A stretch of DNA of 64,000 nt from positions 109,319 to 173,318 of the forward strand of contig NZ_JAIHLQ010000012.1 in assembly GCF_019733355.1 (NCBI RefSeq). Direction: 5' to 3'. Source of the DNA: Pseudomonas baetica. GTDB taxonomy: Bacteria > Pseudomonadota > Gammaproteobacteria > Pseudomonadales > Pseudomonadaceae. Under the pieces are notes generated by a model. The model saw nothing but the letters and a program-made list of their open reading frames with translations. It was not told the origin of the DNA and did no database searches. This document shows, piece after piece, positions 57,715 through 64,000 of this stretch. The stretch's first letter is position 1. Every line of letters begins with the position of its first letter. The position numbers were made by a program, and so were the translations under genes.

Positions 57715-58206
57715 TCACTGCATATCCCGCCATGTCAGGTACACCCGCAGATCAAACTCGACCTGGTGATACCCCGGCAGCATGTGCTCGCACAATTTAT
57801 AGAATGCCTTGTTGTGATCCGATTCCTTGAAATGCGCCAGTTCATGCACGACGATCATTTTCAGAAAGTCCGGCGCCGCCTCTTTGAACAGCGAGGCGAT
57901 ACGAATCTCTTTCTTGGCCTTGAGCTTGCCGCCCTGCACACGCGAAACCGTGGTGTGCAGGCCGAGGGCGCGATGGGTCAGGTCGAGGCGGTTGTCGAAC
58001 AGCACCTTGTCGATGGCCGGGGCGTTGCGCAGGTATTCCTGCTTCAAGTCCAAGGCGTAGGTGTACAGCGCCTTGTCGCTCTGCACATCGTGGCGCCCCG
58101 AATAGCGTTGATCCAGGTATTCACCCAGACGCCCGTCGGCGATCAGTTGGCGCACCTGATCCTGCAGTGGCGCAGGATAGGCCTGGAGATACTTCAACAC
58201 AGTCAT
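57715..58206 (-). CDS. YgjP-type (WLM/DUF45) metallopeptidase
   Basis: A 163-aa zinc-metallopeptidase-like protein with the HELAH motif (MIVVHELAHFKESDHNKAF) and a second histidine nearby, as in YgjP/M48-related DUF45 proteins. The ATG at 58206 (MTVLKYLQAYPAPL) gives the family length. Partnered by position with the winged-helix gene downstream. Confidence 0.85.
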   Translation of the reverse strand: MTVLKYLQAYPAPLQDQVRQLIADGRLGEYLDQRYSGRHDVQSDKALYTYALDLKQEYLRNAPAIDKVLFDNRLDLTHRALGLHTTVSRVQGGKLKAKKEIRIASLFKEAAPDFLKMIVVHELAHFKESDHNKAFYKLCEHMLPGYHQVEFDLRVYLTWRDMQ

Positions 58207-58250
58207 GGACGAGCGACACGGTTCGAAAAAGGTGCGCCAGTGTAGCGAAT

Positions 58251-60374
58251 TCAGCCGGACAACGCGCTCCAGTCAAACGGCTCGGTAAAGCTTGCGGCAT
58301 CTTCGGCAATCAATGGCCGCGCCACCAAAAAGCCTTGCACGTACTCGCAGCCGTGGGCTTGCAGCCATTGGTATTGCTCGATGGTCTCGACCCCTTCGGC
58401 GATCACCAGCAACCCGTATTGCTTGCACAACGTGATCACCGTGCTGACCAGTGAGGCATCGCGTTTGGAGTCCGGCAATCGCGCAATCAGATGGCGATCG
58501 AGCTTCAGCGTATCCAGTTCCAGATCGCGCAAATGCGCCAGTGAACACGGCCCGGAGCCGAAGTCATCCAGCGCCACCCGCACCCCCAGATTGCGCAGCA
58601 AACGCAACTGCTTGCGCGTTTCCTCGGGGTTTTGCATCAATGCCTCTTCGGTGACTTCGACCTCCAGTTGCCGCGGCTGCAACGCGTGCCGCTCCATGAC
58701 CTGGCGCAACTCGGTGACCAGATTCGGCAGGCTGAACTGGGTGTTGCTCAAACTCACGCCGAGCACCAGGTCTTCGGCAAACAAGGTTTCCCAGGCTTTG
58801 CGCTGACCGGCGCCACAATGATAAATCCAGCTGCCGAGGCGACTGATCAGCCGCGCCTCTTCCAGCAACGGCAGAAACAGCCCCGGCGGCACGTCGCCGA
58901 CACTCGGGTGCTGCCAACGCAACAGCGCCTCAAAACCACGGATCTGGCCACTGTCGATCGCCACCTGTGGTTGATAGACCAGATTGAAATCGCGGTTTTC
59001 GATGGCGGTACGCACGCTTTCTTCCAGCATCAAACGCGAACGCGCCCGACCGTTCATTTCGTGATCGTAGAAACGATATTGCTGACGCCCGGCACGCTTG
59101 GCTTCGTACATAGCGATGTCCGAAGCACGCAGTAGTCCGTCGAGGTTCGACCCGCAATCGGGATAAGTGGCGATGCCGATACTGGCGCCGAGGGCGATGT
59201 CCAGTCCTTCGATTTGCTGACAGATCGACACCCGTTCGATGAGCTTTTCCGCAATCTTCGCCGCCTGCTCTGGAAACTCAAGATCCAGCAGCGCCGTGAA
59301 TTCGTCCCCACCCATGCGCGCCAAAATATCGAACGGTCGCAGGCAAGCCTTCAATTGCTCGGACACCCAGCGCAGCACACGGTCGCCGACATCGTGACCG
59401 AGTGAGTCGTTGACCCGTTTAAACCCGTCGAGATCCAGATACAGCAATACCCAACTGCTGTCGTTGCGTTCGCCGCGCTGCAGCAGGTTTTCCACGGTCT
59501 GGTAAAAACCACGACGATTGAGCAGCCCGGTCAGCGGATCAGTGACGGCTTGAAATTCGAGTTGCTGGTGCAAGTGGCGCACCACCGACATATCCAGCAC
59601 CGTCACCACCATGGCGTGTTGCTCGGCGGGCAACGCGGCACAAGACAGCGCCACCGGCACCTGCTGGCCCGGCGCCGTGCGTAATAACGCATCGTGCAGT
59701 CTCAGCGTTTCACTAAGCTGATAGCGGGTGTAAAACTCGGAATCGGCCCACACCGGAATGTGCGGTTTCTGCAGATAGTCGAGAAACTCCTTACCCTCCA
59801 GATCCCTTACCGGCGCATTGAGCAACCGTGAAATCGCCGGATTGGCAAAGCGAATCAAACCATCCTCGCTCAGCACCAAAATGCCCTCGGCGGCGTTATC
59901 CAGCACCGAAGCATTGAAGGCCCGGGCGGATTCAAGATCCCGGCTTAAACGTTGCAAGGCTCGACGATTGCGCTGGTGCTCCAGCAATGCCTGCACCTTG
60001 GGCTTGAGGATCTGCGGGTCGAACGGCTTGAACAGATAATCCACCGCGCCACTGGCGTAACCCTTGATCACGGCAGCCTGAGACTGTTCGTTGGCGGTGA
60101 GGAAGATAATCGGTGTGAGTTGCGTACGCTGGCTGCCGCGCATCAGTCGCGCGACTTCAAAACCGTCCATGCCTGGCATCTGCACGTCCAGCAGCACCAG
60201 ATCGACGTCATGTTCGAGCAGAAGGTTAAGCGCCTCGAAACCGGAGGCGGCGGTCAACACCTGCCAATCCTGACGCTGCAGCAAAGCCCGCATGCTAATC
60301 AGATTTTCAGGGTAGTCATCAACGATCAATAGGACTGAGCTGCCTTCACCTGGCTGTGTTTGCGCGCATTCCAT
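58251..60374 (-). CDS. Response regulator with PAS, GGDEF and EAL domains
   Basis: A 707-aa c-di-GMP protein. REC domain residues ~13-130 with phospho-acceptor Asp63 (LVLLDVQMPGMDG); a PAS-like region ~150-265; GGDEF 355-359 (LARMGGDEF) with an intact inhibitory RxxD (346-349); EAL domain from ~450 with EALLRW at 482-487 and DDFGSG. Motifs of both cyclase and phosphodiesterase are intact, so either activity is possible. No partner sensor kinase is adjacent. Confidence 0.92.
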   Translation of the reverse strand: MECAQTQPGEGSSVLLIVDDYPENLISMRALLQRQDWQVLTAASGFEALNLLLEHDVDLVLLDVQMPGMDGFEVARLMRGSQRTQLTPIIFLTANEQSQAAVIKGYASGAVDYLFKPFDPQILKPKVQALLEHQRNRRALQRLSRDLESARAFNASVLDNAAEGILVLSEDGLIRFANPAISRLLNAPVRDLEGKEFLDYLQKPHIPVWADSEFYTRYQLSETLRLHDALLRTAPGQQVPVALSCAALPAEQHAMVVTVLDMSVVRHLHQQLEFQAVTDPLTGLLNRRGFYQTVENLLQRGERNDSSWVLLYLDLDGFKRVNDSLGHDVGDRVLRWVSEQLKACLRPFDILARMGGDEFTALLDLEFPEQAAKIAEKLIERVSICQQIEGLDIALGASIGIATYPDCGSNLDGLLRASDIAMYEAKRAGRQQYRFYDHEMNGRARSRLMLEESVRTAIENRDFNLVYQPQVAIDSGQIRGFEALLRWQHPSVGDVPPGLFLPLLEEARLISRLGSWIYHCGAGQRKAWETLFAEDLVLGVSLSNTQFSLPNLVTELRQVMERHALQPRQLEVEVTEEALMQNPEETRKQLRLLRNLGVRVALDDFGSGPCSLAHLRDLELDTLKLDRHLIARLPDSKRDASLVSTVITLCKQYGLLVIAEGVETIEQYQWLQAHGCEYVQGFLVARPLIAEDAASFTEPFDWSALSG

Positions 60375-60695
60375 GCTGCTTCTCTTGTCGGGACATCAGA
60401 TCGGTTTCCGTTAAAAACCGTACACATATAGAGGCTTCACTCTAGTCCCGGATCGGCAAAAGCAGAAGCTGTCATCAGGCCATCAGCTAACCAATGATTG
60501 TCTAGCCGACTAACGGTCGTCGCTACAGCCCGCGTAAACCGTGAAAGATGGCATTTCGACAGGATGTTGACGCCAATCATCTGCCAAACGGCCGTTAACA
60601 AAAAACGCCTCTACGCTTATAAAGACCGCCCCCAAAAGGCGCGGACTAGAGCTTCTGGCACGCGCGTTCAGGATCAATCGAGTGGAAGAACCGAC
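60375..60695. promoter_or_regulatory. Intergenic region between the GGDEF-EAL gene and the alginate lyase
   Basis: A 321-bp spacer between divergent genes. The right half holds the lyase promoter listed separately. Nothing else is recognised. Confidence 0.5.
60595..60623 (+). promoter_or_regulatory. Sigma-70 promoter of the alginate lyase
   Basis: TTAACA (60595-60600), a 17-bp spacer and TATAAA (60618-60623), 73 bp upstream of the lyase ATG. Both boxes match consensus well. Confidence 0.65.
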
Positions 60696-61364
60696 ATGAT
60701 CGATCTCGCAACCTGGAACCTCAGCGTTCCAGTCGGCAGCCCGCCGTACACCGTCGAAACCTCCAAACTGGTGAAGGGCTTCAAGGATCAGTACTTCCAT
60801 TCCGACACCGGCACGCTGTTTTTCTGGTCGCCGGTGACCGGATCAAAGACCGAAAACGCCATCTACCCGCGCACCGAACTGCGCGAAACCTACAGCAATG
60901 GCACCTTGCGCAACTGGTATTACCCGGACGCCGACAACCTGCTGCGCGCGACCGTCACGGTCAACAAAGTGCCCAGCTCCGGCAAGATCGTCATCGGCCA
61001 GATCCACGCTTACCAAAGCCAGAAACCGCTGGTCAAACTCGAATACCAGTACAAGACCAAAACCCAAACCGGCAACCTGGTGATCAAAGTGCGCATGCAC
61101 CCCGATGAAGACGACAGCCGCGTCATCACCCTCGCCACCGGGATCAAACTGGATAACGAATTCAACTACCTCATCCACTTGAGCCCCGGCGGCGCACTGG
61201 GCGTCAGCGCGGCGGGTTATCAGTGGGATTCGAAGATCAGCGCGACCTGGCGCAACAAGCCGTTGTACTTCAAGGCTGGGGTTTATGTGCAGGACAACAC
61301 CGGGTACACGAGTGAGGGTGGGCAGGTGACGTTCTCCAAACTGGATATTGATCACGATAAATAG
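60696..61364 (+). CDS. Alginate lyase, PL7 family
   Basis: A 222-aa polysaccharide lyase of family PL7 (PF08787). Conserved active-site strips: YPRTELRE, GQIH (the QIH form, usually linked to guluronate-containing substrate) and YFKAGVYVQ. It cleaves alginate by beta-elimination. GGAAG lies ~9 nt before the ATG at 60696; the longer reading from 60498 crosses the promoter. There is no signal peptide, so export is unclear. Its 3' end is duplicated at 61760-61942. Confidence 0.92.
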   Translation: MIDLATWNLSVPVGSPPYTVETSKLVKGFKDQYFHSDTGTLFFWSPVTGSKTENAIYPRTELRETYSNGTLRNWYYPDADNLLRATVTVNKVPSSGKIVIGQIHAYQSQKPLVKLEYQYKTKTQTGNLVIKVRMHPDEDDSRVITLATGIKLDNEFNYLIHLSPGGALGVSAAGYQWDSKISATWRNKPLYFKAGVYVQDNTGYTSEGGQVTFSKLDIDHDK

Positions 61365-61413
61365 GCCATGCCTACCAATCATTAACAGTTTTCCCACCAT
61401 TAATGCATCAACG

Positions 61414-61443
61414 ACGAAAACCCGCATGGCTGCGGGTTTTCGT
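61414..61443. terminator. Bidirectional intrinsic terminator
   Basis: ACGAAAACCCGCA pairs with TGCGGGTTTTCGT. It lies between the stops of the lyase (plus) and the 46-aa gene (minus), and fits both. Confidence 0.88.
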
Positions 61444-61453
61444 TACTCGTTGG

Positions 61454-61594
61454 TTAATTTTTCTCTGTGGGAAGTGTAATCGGTGCCGGGCCTTTTGAAT
61501 TTTTGATCTCAGGTTCAATCGGTGTGGATTCCGTCGGGATGGATACAGGGGCAGGGCCTTTCGGTTTAATAGGGGATAAATCTTTCTTGCTCAT
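61454..61594 (-). CDS. 46-aa proline-rich small protein with internal repeat
   Basis: A short gene, easily missed. It starts MSKKDLSPIKPKGPAPVSIP and ends ITLPTEKN; the core K-G-P-A-P-V-S-I-P-T-E is repeated as K-G-P-A-P-I-T-L-P-T-E. GGAG lies 9 nt before the ATG. Support: its own terminator (61414-61443), and a palindrome 59 nt upstream that is shared with the two genes to the right. No membrane segment or signal. Function unknown. Confidence 0.65.
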   Translation of the reverse strand: MSKKDLSPIKPKGPAPVSIPTESTPIEPEIKNSKGPAPITLPTEKN

Positions 61595-61653
61595 GACTCA
61601 GTACTCCGTTACTTGGTGGAGACTGAAGACTGAGTAAAAATAGTAGTACTGGC

Positions 61654-61673
61654 AACTGTCAGATCTGACAGTT
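61654..61673. promoter_or_regulatory. Palindromic operator, copy 1
   Basis: AACTGTCAGATCTGACAGTT is a perfect 20-bp palindrome 59 nt upstream of the 46-aa gene. Related copies occur at 62562-62577 and 62708-62723. Its right half reads TCTGACA, close to a -35 box. Confidence 0.7.
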
Positions 61674-61759
61674 ACTTATACCGATTGGCAATATTTGCCC
61701 GTAGCGTCTGCACAACCTCAGATGAACGTCAGCCTGGAAACTGAATTCGAAGAGAAAGG

Positions 61760-61942
61760 GGCATCAGCGCGGCAGGTTATCAGTGGGATTAACAGATCAG
61801 CGCGACGTGGCGCAACAAGCCGCGGTACTTCAAGGCTTGGGTTCATGTGCAGGACAACACCGGGTACACGAGTGAGGGTGGGCAGTTGACGTTCAGTAAA
61901 CTCGGTATCGATCACGATAAACAGCCCACGCCCCCTCTTTAG
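61760..61942 (+). pseudogene. Decayed duplicate of the alginate lyase 3' end
   Basis: About 165 bp match 61199-61367 closely (...GCGGCAGGTTATCAGTGGGA...). In the copied frame, the codon for Ser in WDSKIS is replaced by TAA. The frame then continues to YFKAWVHVQ, NTGYTSEGGQ and SKLGIDHDK. The original stop became CAG, extending reading to 61942. No 5' half of the gene exists. Confidence 0.85.
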
Positions 61943-61948
61943 GCATTG

Positions 61949-62020
61949 CTGCAGGCTGCGATCTTTTGACTTTGCTTTTTAAATAAAAGGCAAGATCAAA
62001 TGATCACAGCTTCAGGCAGC
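61949..62020. repeat. Imperfect inverted repeat at the ubiquitin-like gene's 3' end
   Basis: CTGCAGGCTGCGATCTTTTG and GATCAAATGATCACAGCTTC with CAGGCAG form a ~30-bp imperfect stem. It resembles a dispersed pseudomonad palindrome (GGCTGCGATCTTTTGA). It ends 8 nt from the stop codon of the next gene. Confidence 0.6.
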
Positions 62021-62028
62021 CACCGTGT

Positions 62029-62487
62029 TCATTCAGCAATAAACAACTGGACAGTAGATTCGTCGCTGATGCCATAGTCAGACAACGTTCGTCCATCTTC
62101 GAGTTGTTTACCTTCGAACACGAGTTTTTGCTTAGCAGGAGGAATGTCTGCGTCAGACTGAATTAACACCTTAACATTCCGTATAGGCTCTGATGAAGAA
62201 AAATAGAATTTACAATAATCATCCACATTATCCGACTCGCCCTGCTCGCCCGACATTACTAGTACATTTAACATGATGGCATCCGATGAAAAACTGATTA
62301 TGTTTTTAAACAAGATAGTCCTTCGGTCGTAGTTATCGCGATCACTGATTATGGTTAGCGCTGAATCGTCTTTTGATTCCACCAAGCCTGAAAAAACTCG
62401 ATGCTCCTGCGCTCCTGAAATCGCATCATTAAAAGTATATCCGACGACAACTTTCATCCCCGCAGTTGCTCTATATTCGTCGTCCAT
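62029..62487 (-). CDS. Ubiquitin-like domain protein
   Basis: A 152-aa protein. Residues ~1-68 ([39 protein letters not shown]) look like a small Sm/SH3-like beta-barrel (inference). Residues ~71-150 align with ubiquitin without gaps from its helix on: [20 protein letters not shown], then [12 protein letters not shown] identical to ubiquitin residues 48-59, and ESTVQL. By hand I count 31 identities in 53 positions. Lys127 equals K48. The chain ends FIAE, so the RLRGG tail is absent and C-terminal conjugation is unlikely. AAGGA precedes the ATG at 62487. The DNA is AT-rich (28% GC at 62161-62220), suggesting transfer. Confidence 0.85.
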   Translation of the reverse strand: MDDEYRATAGMKVVVGYTFNDAISGAQEHRVFSGLVESKDDSALTIISDRDNYDRRTILFKNIISFSSDAIMLNVLVMSGEQGESDNVDDYCKFYFSSSEPIRNVKVLIQSDADIPPAKQKLVFEGKQLEDGRTLSDYGISDESTVQLFIAE

Positions 62488-62561
62488 GGTCAATTCCTTT
62501 AGAGGCTAATAGAACAGTTAATTTGAGCCTCGATATTCACGGCCAACATTAAAATTGACCA

Positions 62562-62577
62562 CTGTCAAACCTGACAG
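62562..62577. promoter_or_regulatory. Palindromic operator, copy 2
   Basis: On the coding strand of the ubiquitin-like gene this reads CTGTCAGGTTTGACAG, 74 nt before the ATG. Same half-sites CTGTCA/TGACAG as copy 1. Confidence 0.65.
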
Positions 62578-62707
62578 GTTTTAATATCGATTCTGAATAA
62601 CGCCCATAACCATTGCACTCGATCGAGCATCAACTCGAGCAACTTCTTTTCTCTTACAACAAAACGCATACTTCTAACGGGCGCCTATCGCCAAACAATA
62701 TAAACAC

Positions 62708-62723
62708 CTGTCAGATTTCACAG
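62708..62723. promoter_or_regulatory. Palindromic operator, copy 3
   Basis: CTGTCAGATTTCACAG, 63 nt before the ATG of the 135-aa gene; one half-site mismatch (TCACAG for TGACAG). Confidence 0.6.
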
Positions 62724-62786
62724 TAGGCGACCAGATCCAGAATCGATAGCGTTGGCAATGCCATCAATTGTTCAAGAAGACGCCCC

Positions 62787-63194
62787 ATGCCTGGCCCACT
62801 CGGAATTTTCTGCAACGACAACAACAGCTTTTGCATAGATATTGCCCATGCAGAAAACGACGGCCAGCTCCGAGGTACGCTGGAAGAACGAGGTCACCGA
62901 TACCCGATTGCCGGGACTTATCGTCAGCGTGACAGCACTTACACCGAGATCGGGTTTATGACAGATATCGCTGGCATAGAGGGCCGCTGGTGGGGAGAGA
63001 TCGACAGCCTTAGAGGTTATCCGACACTCAGCGTCATCCGGGCTCATGCCTCGCCAGGCGCAGGCCAAGCCTTGACCGGTTATCACTTGAAAGAGAAACC
63101 CGTTGCCCAGCCATCTCGCTCCGCCCACGCAACTGTAGAAAAACCGCGTTACGGTGGGTCACTCGTTCACTTGAAACGCTGGATGCTTGGTTGA
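62787..63194 (+). CDS. 135-aa protein with avidin-like pattern
   Basis: Unrecognised family. No signal peptide. Residues ~15-105 alternate as beta strands: DGQLRGTLEERGHRYPIAGT with Y-R-Q, then GRWWGEID and PTLSVIRAHA and ALTGYHLKEK. The L-x-G-T-L/Y...R-Y-x-x-x-G-x-Y spacing and W-x-G-E/Q recall avidin/streptavidin (LTGTY...RYVLTGRY, WSGQY). I treat this as a weak structural resemblance. The basic C-terminal ~30 residues are extra. Shares the upstream palindrome with the two genes on its left. Confidence 0.6.
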   Translation: MPGPLGIFCNDNNSFCIDIAHAENDGQLRGTLEERGHRYPIAGTYRQRDSTYTEIGFMTDIAGIEGRWWGEIDSLRGYPTLSVIRAHASPGAGQALTGYHLKEKPVAQPSRSAHATVEKPRYGGSLVHLKRWMLG

Positions 63195-63571
63195 GCTGTT
63201 TGCACGGGGCAAGACGGGCATTTCCACGAGTTGTTTACATTCGTAAGACGTTACATCCGCAGGCCTACAACAGCTTGCGTCGTTGCCTACGGGTACGCCA
63301 GAATCCGCCGGCTTGTGCGCCTGGAGGGCCATCGGTAACTTGATTCGCGTCACTGATTTCCAGTGATCGGGTTTAGTAGCCCGTGGTTTCAAGCTTGGTG
63401 CACAAGTATCTGTCAGTCAGGGATTGCGATTCCTGCGCTTGATGGTAGCTGTGCGCAGGGCACCTTCGGGTGCGCCGGCTTGCTCGAAACCCCGGTCTAC
63501 TAACCTGCGTACAGTTGCCTCCACTTTGATTAGTAGCCAGAGAGGGGGCACTCCAATCAGGTTTCGAGCAA
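63195..63571. other. Structured leader-like region upstream of the DUF6124 gene
   Basis: 377 bp without a credible gene. It contains hairpins CGGGTTTAGTAGCCCG (63367-63382) and GGGCACCTTCGGGTGC, and a long-range CTACTAA/TTAGTAG pair (~63496-63536). From memory, similar sequence precedes other Pseudomonas DUF6124 genes; a search is needed to confirm. Possibly a cis-acting RNA. Confidence 0.45.
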
Positions 63572-63871
63572 ATGATCAAATCAACGCCTCATCCGCCGGT
63601 CACCGACCCGGCATCCCCCTACGAATCCCCCCACTCAAAAAAATTTCACGACGCCGCCGAACGCGCCCTCGACCACTACCTCAACCCCGCGGCGGCCATC
63701 ATGGCCAGCACCCAAGAACCCGAGGCCATGTACTTCGCCAACCCGAAGTACAACACCGAATCCCTGCTGGCCAACGCCAGCGAAACCCTGGGGTCAGCCA
63801 GCGAAATGCTCAACAACTTCGCCGCGATGCTCGATACCTCACACCGCAAAACCGCGCTAGGGAAACTCTGA
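63572..63871 (+). CDS. DUF6124 family protein, 3' end cut by IS5 insertion
   Basis: A 99-aa reading. The N-terminal three quarters (SPYESPHSKKFHDAAERALD, ESLLANASETLGSASEM) match the pseudomonad DUF6124/DUF3077 family. After TSHRKTAL the usual C-terminal helix (family pattern ..QQLVMLAELAVN..) is absent and GKL-stop comes instead. The break coincides with CTAG (63857-63860), where an IS5-type end begins. So the gene is truncated, perhaps still partly functional. Confidence 0.75.
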   Translation: MIKSTPHPPVTDPASPYESPHSKKFHDAAERALDHYLNPAAAIMASTQEPEAMYFANPKYNTESLLANASETLGSASEMLNNFAAMLDTSHRKTALGKL

Positions 63872-64000
63872 AAAAGGTTTCAAAATCTGGTGAAATATCT
63901 CCCATCACATGAGCTGAACGGTTGATCCCCCCATGAAGCAGATTTCTTTCGCCGATGCCGAGTACGCAGGTAAACGTAAGCGAACCCGCCGTGAGATTTT
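63861..64000 (+). mobile_element. Left end of an IS5-family insertion sequence
   Basis: Inserted at CTAG, a YTAR-type target as used by IS5. The left end reads GGAAACTCTGAAAAAGG and the transposase starts 73 bp in. Right end beyond the window. Confidence 0.75.
63933..64000 (+). CDS. IS5-family transposase, N-terminal fragment
   Basis: The first 22 codons (MKQISFADAEYAGKRKRTRR) match the invariant start of IS5-group transposases (MKQxxFADAEYAGKRKxTRxE). The rest lies beyond the right edge. The catalytic DDE residues cannot be checked. Confidence 0.8.
   Translation, partial: MKQISFADAEYAGKRKRTRREI

Noticed and set aside
61695..61889. 64-aa plus-strand frame over the lyase remnant
   Set aside because: Wrong frame relative to the lyase-derived sequence.
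62029..62487. Ubiquitin-like gene as part of a complete bacterial conjugation (Bil/Bub-type) operon
   Set aside because: No E1, E2 or JAMM-type gene lies within reach in the window and the protein lacks a C-terminal GG.
63373..63579. 68-aa minus-strand frame upstream of DUF6124
   Set aside because: Arises from the structured leader; Cys/Arg-rich with no support.

Overview
The window is a stretch of chromosome from a Pseudomonas of the fluorescens group. Supporting this are a high overall GC content, 19 paired copies of the pseudomonad REP element (mostly the GTGGGAGCGGGCTTGCTCGC type), and a gene order matching the P. aeruginosa choline/carnitine catabolic region (roughly PA5372-PA5418). Species cannot be fixed from this sequence alone.

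About 45 kb (1-45.9 kb) is one catabolic region. Read from right to left it runs betT/betI-betB-betA (choline uptake and oxidation to glycine betaine), cbcXWV (quaternary amine ABC importer), sdaB (serine dehydratase), gbdR (master regulator), caiX-cdhC-cdhA-cdhB with cdhR (carnitine to betaine), a dipeptidase-DUF5943-dgcA-dgcB-etfA-etfB operon (dimethylglycine to sarcosine), gbcA/gbcB (betaine to dimethylglycine), a threonine aldolase, and glyA-soxB-soxD-soxA (sarcosine to glycine and serine, cut by the left edge). Together these could take choline or carnitine down to glycine, serine, pyruvate and one-carbon units. An unrelated operon lies inside the region at 9.4-16.2 kb. It encodes a GMC oxidoreductase fused to an alpha/beta hydrolase with a cysteine nucleophile, a membrane-anchored c-type cytochrome and a metallophosphoesterase. 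Next to it is a ~1-kb noncoding stretch with 97-bp repeats that each carry a DnaA-box-like sequence.

From 46 to 60.4 kb are mostly core genes: a TldD/PmbA-like peptidase pair, a DHA2 drug exporter, dbpA, a BaiN-like flavoprotein, yccS, a periplasmic solute-binding protein, elaA, a winged-helix protein, a YgjP-type metallopeptidase and a REC-PAS-GGDEF-EAL protein.

The right end (60.5-64 kb) is accessory and partly AT-rich. It has a PL7 alginate lyase, a decayed duplicate of its 3' end, a 46-aa proline-rich small protein, a protein whose C-terminal half is strikingly like eukaryotic ubiquitin (about 58% identity over 53 residues, without the GG tail), and a 135-aa protein with an avidin-like pattern. 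The last three genes each have a related CTGTCAG-TGACAG palindrome 59-74 nt upstream of the start codon, so they look like a small co-regulated set. I regard this as the most novel content of the window. The region ends in a DUF6124 gene truncated by an IS5-family element that runs off the right edge.
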